This document shows, in pieces, positions 36,794 to 41,071 of a stretch of DNA of 41,071 nt. The translations under genes and the position numbers were made by a program. The first letter of the stretch is position 1. Every line of letters begins with the position of its first letter. This stretch comes from an uncultured Paracoccus sp. (lineage in GTDB: Bacteria > Pseudomonadota > Alphaproteobacteria > Rhodobacterales > Rhodobacteraceae), in assembly GCF_945915435.1 (NCBI RefSeq), contig NZ_CAMEFG010000035.1:1-41071 (forward strand). The letters run 5' to 3'. The notes beneath the pieces were generated by a model. The model did not search any database. It saw nothing but the letters and a program-made list of their open reading frames with translations, and was not told the DNA's origin.

Positions 36794-38983
36794 ATGACAT
36801 CCGCTACCATCAACCCAGCGCCGGGCCGGGCGGTGCCGCGTGCCTCGGCGGTCACGCGGGCGGGATTCGTCGTCTGGGTGCCGTTCTGGCTGTCGGTCGG
36901 AATCGGCTGGTGGTTCGGGCTGCGCCATGAACCCGGACTCGGGACCTACCTGATCGCCGGAACGGTGGTGGTGGCGACGATCCTGGCCTGCCTGTTGCTG
37001 CGGCGCCTGCCCCTTGGCCCGGTTTTGCAGGAACGGTTGTTCCTGGCTGCCGTGTCGGCCGGGCTGGTCGCGGCGGGGGTGCTGGTCGTGGGCGCGCGCT
37101 CGCACCTGGTCGCCGCCCCGGTGCTGGAGTTTCGCTATTACGGCCCGATCGAGGGGCGGGTGGCCGGCATCGACCGATCCGCGCGCGATCGTATCCGGGT
37201 GACGCTGGACCGGGTGGTGCTGCGCAACATGGCCCCCGACCGGGTGCCGAAAAAGGTGCGGCTGTCGCTGATGAACGCCACCGACCCGCCAGCGCCGGGC
37301 GAACATGTGATGCTGACCGGGCACCTGGGACCGCCGCCCGGCCCGGCGGACCCGCAAGGATTCGATTTCCGCCGCATGGCCTGGTTCGAGGGGCTGGGGG
37401 CCGTGGGCTATACCCGCACCCCGATCCTGCGCGCAGCCGATCCGCAGCAAGGCGGCGTCATGGCGCTGCACCGGCTGCGGATGGACCTGTCGCAGGCCAT
37501 ACAGCAGCGAATCGGGGGGCAGGCCGGCGCGGTTTCGGCGGCGCTGATGACCGGCGACCGCTCGGGCATCGCCGAGGCCACGAATGAGGTGATGCGGATC
37601 TCCAGCCTCTATCATATCATCTCGATCTCGGGGCTGCACATGACGATGCTGGCGGCCTTCGTCTATGGAACGACGCGGTTCCTGGGCGTGGCGGCGCAGG
37701 GGCTGGCGCTGGCCCTGCTGGGCCGGACCGCCGCGCTGCCGCTGCACAAGCTGGCGGCAGCCGCGGCGCTGGTCGCGGCGACGGGCTATCTGTGGCTGTC
37801 CGGCGGCGGTGTCGCGACCGAGCGGGCCTATATCATGGTCGCCGTCATGCTGGCCGCGATCCTGTTCGACCGCCGGGCGATCTCGCTGCGCACGGTGGCC
37901 ATCGCCGGGCTGATCGTGCTGGTGCTGACGCCCGAGGCGCTGGTCTCGCCCAGTTTCCAGATGAGCTTTGCTGCCACGGTCGTGCTGGTGCTGATGGCCT
38001 CGCCCTGGCAGGCCGCCGCGCGCCATTTGCCGAAGTGGAGCCATGCGGTGCTGCTGCTGTTGCTGACCTCGGTTTTTGCCGGGCTTGCGACCGGACCCAT
38101 CGCGGCGGCGCATTTCGGACGCATCTCGCAATACGGGCTGCTGGCGAACATGCTGGTCGTGCCGGTGATGGGGGCGGCGGTGATGAACATGGGCGTGATC
38201 GCGCTGCTCCTGGCCCCGTTCGGGCTGGAGGGGCTGGCCCTGTGGATCATGGGCATGGGCGCGCGCTGGATGATCCTGGTCTCGGAATGGATCGCGGGCT
38301 TGCGCGGCGCCGACCTGCTGGTGCCCCTGCCGCCGCCCCAGGTGGTGCCGCTGATCGGCGCGGGCATGATGCTGGCCGCGCTTTCGCGGCGCAGGCTGGT
38401 GCGTATCCGTGGCTGGCCCGCGCCCGCGCCGGTATTCGCGGCGGGCGGGGCGCTACTGGTGCTGGCGCTGGCGGCATGGCTGACGGATCGGCGGCCCGAT
38501 GTCCTGATCTCGGCCGAGGGCAATGCCGTGGGGGTGATGACGGCGCAGGGACGCGCGGTTTCAAAACCGGCGGGCGGGGCCTTCGCCATCGGCAACTGGC
38601 TGGCGGATGACGGCGATTCGGTCCCGCAGGCGGTTTCCGCCGGGCGCGAGGCATGGCATGGCCCGCGCAATCTGCGCCAGGCGCAGATCGCCCGCGGCGG
38701 CACCGGCCTGCGCCTGGTTCACGCCACGGGGAAATTCGACCAGCAGGCCCTGCGGCGCGAATGCCTGCCCCGGACCATCATCGTCACCGATGCGCCCTGG
38801 ACCGAAGAGGCCTGCCTCGTCCTCGATCTTCAAGCCTTGCGGCGCGAGGGGGCCGTGGCGATCTGGCTGACCGCGCAAGGCCCGCGCATGGTCACGACCG
38901 CCCAGCTTTCCGGCCTGCGGCGGTGGAGCAGGACCAGCCATCGTCCTTTCCGCCCGTTAACCGGCTTTGCAGGTAATGGATGA
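36794..38983 (+). CDS. comEC: ComEC/Rec2 family DNA-uptake channel protein
   Basis: A 729-residue polytopic inner-membrane protein that in competent bacteria moves single-stranded DNA into the cytoplasm. An N-terminal DUF4131/OB-like part (about residues 105-220) is followed by the competence domain with its hallmark LYHIISISGLHMTML and about eight membrane segments to residue 570. The C-terminal 150 residues (LISAEGNAVGVMTAQG onward) occupy the place of the beta-lactamase domain but show no HxHxDH motif, so nuclease activity is unlikely. The ATG at 36794 follows AAGGACAAGG. In many Rhodobacteraceae lexA follows comEC; here it does not. Confidence 0.93.
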   Translation: MTSATINPAPGRAVPRASAVTRAGFVVWVPFWLSVGIGWWFGLRHEPGLGTYLIAGTVVVATILACLLLRRLPLGPVLQERLFLAAVSAGLVAAGVLVVGARSHLVAAPVLEFRYYGPIEGRVAGIDRSARDRIRVTLDRVVLRNMAPDRVPKKVRLSLMNATDPPAPGEHVMLTGHLGPPPGPADPQGFDFRRMAWFEGLGAVGYTRTPILRAADPQQGGVMALHRLRMDLSQAIQQRIGGQAGAVSAALMTGDRSGIAEATNEVMRISSLYHIISISGLHMTMLAAFVYGTTRFLGVAAQGLALALLGRTAALPLHKLAAAAALVAATGYLWLSGGGVATERAYIMVAVMLAAILFDRRAISLRTVAIAGLIVLVLTPEALVSPSFQMSFAATVVLVLMASPWQAAARHLPKWSHAVLLLLLTSVFAGLATGPIAAAHFGRISQYGLLANMLVVPVMGAAVMNMGVIALLLAPFGLEGLALWIMGMGARWMILVSEWIAGLRGADLLVPLPPPQVVPLIGAGMMLAALSRRRLVRIRGWPAPAPVFAAGGALLVLALAAWLTDRRPDVLISAEGNAVGVMTAQGRAVSKPAGGAFAIGNWLADDGDSVPQAVSAGREAWHGPRNLRQAQIARGGTGLRLVHATGKFDQQALRRECLPRTIIVTDAPWTEEACLVLDLQALRREGAVAIWLTAQGPRMVTTAQLSGLRRWSRTSHRPFRPLTGFAGNG

Positions 38984-39046
38984 AAACGGAACCGGAACAG
39001 TGGAAACTGGACATGACTGCAATCTGATGGCGGAGAACGGGAAAAC

Positions 39047-39625
39047 ATGCACGGTCTGGTCAACCGCTCGATCGAACATTTTCTGCGCGAGGGCTATGGG
39101 CAAGGGGTCTGGCAGCGAATCGCGCAGGCGGCGGGCTGCAATCCCGACGGTTTCAACGGCCTGCACCGTTACAGCGGCGCGGTGACGGATGCGCTGTTGC
39201 ATGCCGCTTCGGACATCCTCGGCAAATCAGGGTGCGAGATCCTTGAGGATACGGGCGCCAGCCTGATCCGGTGCGAGGCGATTCGCCGTTTGCTGCGTTT
39301 CAGCGGCGGCGATTTCGGCGAGTTCGTCCTGTCGCTCGAGGAATTGCCGGGCCGCGCGCGGATGGTCCTGCCCGATATCGCGATTCCGGCGGTGACGGTG
39401 ACCTTGCTGGGCGCGGACAGCTACCTGATCCAGGGCCGCGAATGGCAGGCGGGCCTGCCCTGGATGATCGCGGGCGCGCTGCGTGGGATGGCCGACGATT
39501 ACGGCGTGCTGGCATTGATCGAGGCTGGCGGCGACGGCGTCCGCCTGTCGGTTCTGGACGGGCAATATGCGCAAAGCCGCCCCTTCGCCATCCATTCCGG
39601 CACCGCCGCCGTGCAGGGGGCGTAA
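39047..39625 (+). CDS. H-NOX-like heme NO-binding domain protein, apparently without heme ligand
   Basis: A 192-residue protein whose start (MHGLVNRSIEHFLREGYGQGVWQRI) and layout match H-NOX (HNOB) gas sensors. Two heme features are altered. The proximal His, expected near residue 108 by alignment of the LEELPGRARMVLPDIAIP segment, is Leu. The YxSxR heme-propionate motif near 127-131 reads LIQGR. So heme binding by the standard mode is doubtful; similar divergent forms seem common in this family of bacteria, from memory. The next gene starts 8 bases after the stop and encodes an HNOBA-GGDEF protein, its likely partner, forming a two-gene signalling unit. Confidence 0.85.
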   Translation: MHGLVNRSIEHFLREGYGQGVWQRIAQAAGCNPDGFNGLHRYSGAVTDALLHAASDILGKSGCEILEDTGASLIRCEAIRRLLRFSGGDFGEFVLSLEELPGRARMVLPDIAIPAVTVTLLGADSYLIQGREWQAGLPWMIAGALRGMADDYGVLALIEAGGDGVRLSVLDGQYAQSRPFAIHSGTAAVQGA

Positions 39626-39633
39626 GCAGGCGG

Positions 39634-40677
39634 ATGGGCTTCGATGCGTCCCTGATCGCGCGGCTGTTGCCGATGTCGCTGCAGCTTGGTCCCGATGGCA
39701 GGATCCTGCGGGCCGGTCCCACGCTGCGGCGCGTGATCGGCGGCAGCCGCCATTTCGACGATGTCTTTGCCATCGACCGGCCCCGCGCTCTGGCGCGGGG
39801 TCATGCGGAACTGATCCCCCACCTGGATGGGCGCAACAGGTTGCTGCTGCGTCTGCGCGCCTTTCCGGCGACGGTGCTGCGCGGGCACGGGGTTCTGTCC
39901 GAATCCGGCTCGGCCCTGCTGAACCTTGGTTTCGGCGTTGGACTGGTTTCTGCGGTGCGCGACTTCGGCCTGACGGATGCCGATTTCGCACCTTCGGAAC
40001 TGACGATGGAGCTGCTTTTCCTGCACGAAGCCAACGCCGCCGTGCAGCGAGAGCTTGCGCTGTTCAGCGGCCAGCTTGAATCCGCGCGCCGTCGCGCCGA
40101 ACGGCAGGCCAGCATCGACCCGCTGACGGGGTCGGCAAACCGCCGGGGGCTGGAGCTTGCGCTGCGCCAGGCTGGCCGCAAGGCTGCCGGCCAGCCCTTT
40201 GCGGTGATGACCCTCGATCTGGACTATTTCAAGCAGGTCAACGACCGTTGGGGACATGGGGCCGGTGACAGGGTCTTGCAGCATGTGGCCCTTGTCTTGC
40301 GGCAGGAAACGCGGGCCAGCGATACCGTTGCCCGGCTTGGCGGGGACGAATTCGTCCTGGTCCTGCCGCTCACCGGGTGCGGCACGGACCTGCTGCGGCT
40401 GGCGCGGCGCATCATCGCGCGCATCGGCCAGCCGATCCGGGTGAGCGATGGGCTGGCCCGTGTTTCCGCCAGCATCGGCATCGCCGAATCGCAATATTAC
40501 AAGCGTCCCGAACCCATGCGCATGCTGGCCGATGCCGATGCCGCGCTTTATGCGGCCAAGGCGAACGGGCGGGGCCGGGCGATGATCCACGGCCAGCCCG
40601 AGGAGGAGTTGCCGCTGGCCCAGCCGGTGCCGTTGGAGGACGCGCCCGCCCACCCCTTGCGGAGGCTGGCGGAATGA
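39634..40677 (+). CDS. HNOBA-GGDEF diguanylate cyclase
   Basis: A 347-residue c-di-GMP synthase. The N-terminal 145 residues fit the H-NOX-associated (HNOBA) PAS-like domain: PMSLQLGPDGRILRAGPTLRRV, then the typical FGLTDADFAPSELTMELLFL. A short coiled coil (about 137-158) leads to the GGDEF domain, with LDLDYFKQVND binding metal, ARLGGDEF (236-240) intact and an I-site RASD (227-230) five residues before it, so product inhibition is expected. Being next to the H-NOX-like gene, it is probably switched by that protein. The ATG at 39634 has a weak GCAGGCGG site, suggesting coupled translation. It converges with the dipeptidase gene. Confidence 0.92.
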   Translation: MGFDASLIARLLPMSLQLGPDGRILRAGPTLRRVIGGSRHFDDVFAIDRPRALARGHAELIPHLDGRNRLLLRLRAFPATVLRGHGVLSESGSALLNLGFGVGLVSAVRDFGLTDADFAPSELTMELLFLHEANAAVQRELALFSGQLESARRRAERQASIDPLTGSANRRGLELALRQAGRKAAGQPFAVMTLDLDYFKQVNDRWGHGAGDRVLQHVALVLRQETRASDTVARLGGDEFVLVLPLTGCGTDLLRLARRIIARIGQPIRVSDGLARVSASIGIAESQYYKRPEPMRMLADADAALYAAKANGRGRAMIHGQPEEELPLAQPVPLEDAPAHPLRRLAE

Positions 40678-40683
40678 GCGGCT

Positions 40684-41071
40684 TCAGCCGCCCCAGGTGC
40701 GGCGCAGCACCCCGATCCAGTTGCCGCAGGCGATCCTTTCGACCAGTTTGCGGTCGTAGCCGTGGGCCAGCATCGCCTGGATCAGCCTGGGCAGGGATGC
40801 GGCGTCCTCGATCTCTTGCGGCATCAGCGCGCCGTCGAAATCCGAGCCGAGGGCCACGCCATGCTCGCCCAGAATTCCAAGCAGATGGTCGAGGTGGCGC
40901 AGGATGATGTCGAAACCCTCGACGGGCAGGCGCCGCCCATCGGGACGCAGGAAGCCCGAGGCGAAGTTCAGCCCGACCAGCCCGCCCGTTTCCGCGATCA
41001 TGCGCAACTGCCGGTCGGTCAGGTTGCGCGAACTGGCCGAAATCGCATGGACGCCGGAATGGCTGGCGACC
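40684..41071 (-). CDS. membrane dipeptidase (peptidase M19), C-terminal part
   Basis: The gene runs off the right edge; about 128 C-terminal residues are visible. They read VASHSGVHAISASSRNLTDRQLRM, matching the M19 family's SHS metal-site segment followed by the RNLTD helix, then GGLVGLNFASGFL and ALGSDFDGAL, where the Asp and adjacent residues bind substrate. Near the end GYDRKLVERIACGNWIGVL resembles the family's GENWLRVF. M19 enzymes are zinc dipeptidases that accept D-residues at the second position. The end is at 40684, seven bases from the convergent GGDEF gene stop. Confidence 0.9.
   Translation of the reverse strand, partial: VASHSGVHAISASSRNLTDRQLRMIAETGGLVGLNFASGFLRPDGRRLPVEGFDIILRHLDHLLGILGEHGVALGSDFDGALMPQEIEDAASLPRLIQAMLAHGYDRKLVERIACGNWIGVLRRTWGG

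Overview
The window looks like a chromosomal segment of a high-GC alphaproteobacterium of the Rhodobacteraceae, most likely Paracoccus or a close relative. This rests on codon bias so strong that most genes carry long shadow frames, on protein sequences typical of that family (C-minus ribosomal protein S4, a 430-residue citrate synthase, a proteobacterial CTP synthase, a two-gene H-NOX / HNOBA-GGDEF module), and on the local order gltA-gltX-comEC. No tRNA, rRNA, insertion sequence, integrase, phage gene or CRISPR array was seen. Most genes are core housekeeping genes, and no gap between genes exceeds 300 bases.

Positions 1-8.5 kb: a 47-residue membrane peptide, an orphan FliG-like protein, purB, the methionine transporter metNIQ, tpiA, an A-type Fe-S carrier, an MTA/SAH-nucleosidase-like protein and rpsD. 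Positions 8.6-20.4 kb: a secreted Cys-containing protein, aconitase, a DUF1223 secreted thioredoxin-like protein, then yciB, metZ, folE2 and a histidine phosphatase on the + strand, then a SufT-like DUF59 protein, a MipA/OmpV porin and an ABC-F ATPase on the - strand.

Positions 20.5-28.3 kb: ndk, a cytochrome b561-YceI fusion, a lone glycosyltransferase, and a five-gene - strand operon (ATPase, binding protein, two permeases, glutamine-synthetase-like ligase) that probably imports an amino acid or amine and gamma-glutamylates it. Positions 28.4-36.7 kb: TerB, DUF1330, PPK2, a secreted low-complexity protein, pyrG, secG, an SDR with a degraded active site, gltA and gltX. Positions 36.8-41 kb: comEC, an H-NOX-like sensor without a recognisable heme ligand, an HNOBA-GGDEF diguanylate cyclase, and the C-terminal part of an M19 dipeptidase cut by the window edge.

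The least explained signals are in the non-coding DNA. Between tpiA and metN there are two tandem hairpins whose 14-nt loops share the heptamer CCTTGCC; the larger has a 25-position stem whose wobble pairs work only in the RNA read towards metN. The rpsD leader carries an attenuator-like hairpin followed by a U-rich run, and the pyrG leader can pair its predicted 5' end with the region next to the start codon. A 23-bp sequence is repeated exactly in two distant intergenic regions beside terminators. None of these is proven. No clear new multi-gene system was found in the coding DNA; the H-NOX-like / cyclase pair and the metN leader are the best candidates for follow-up.
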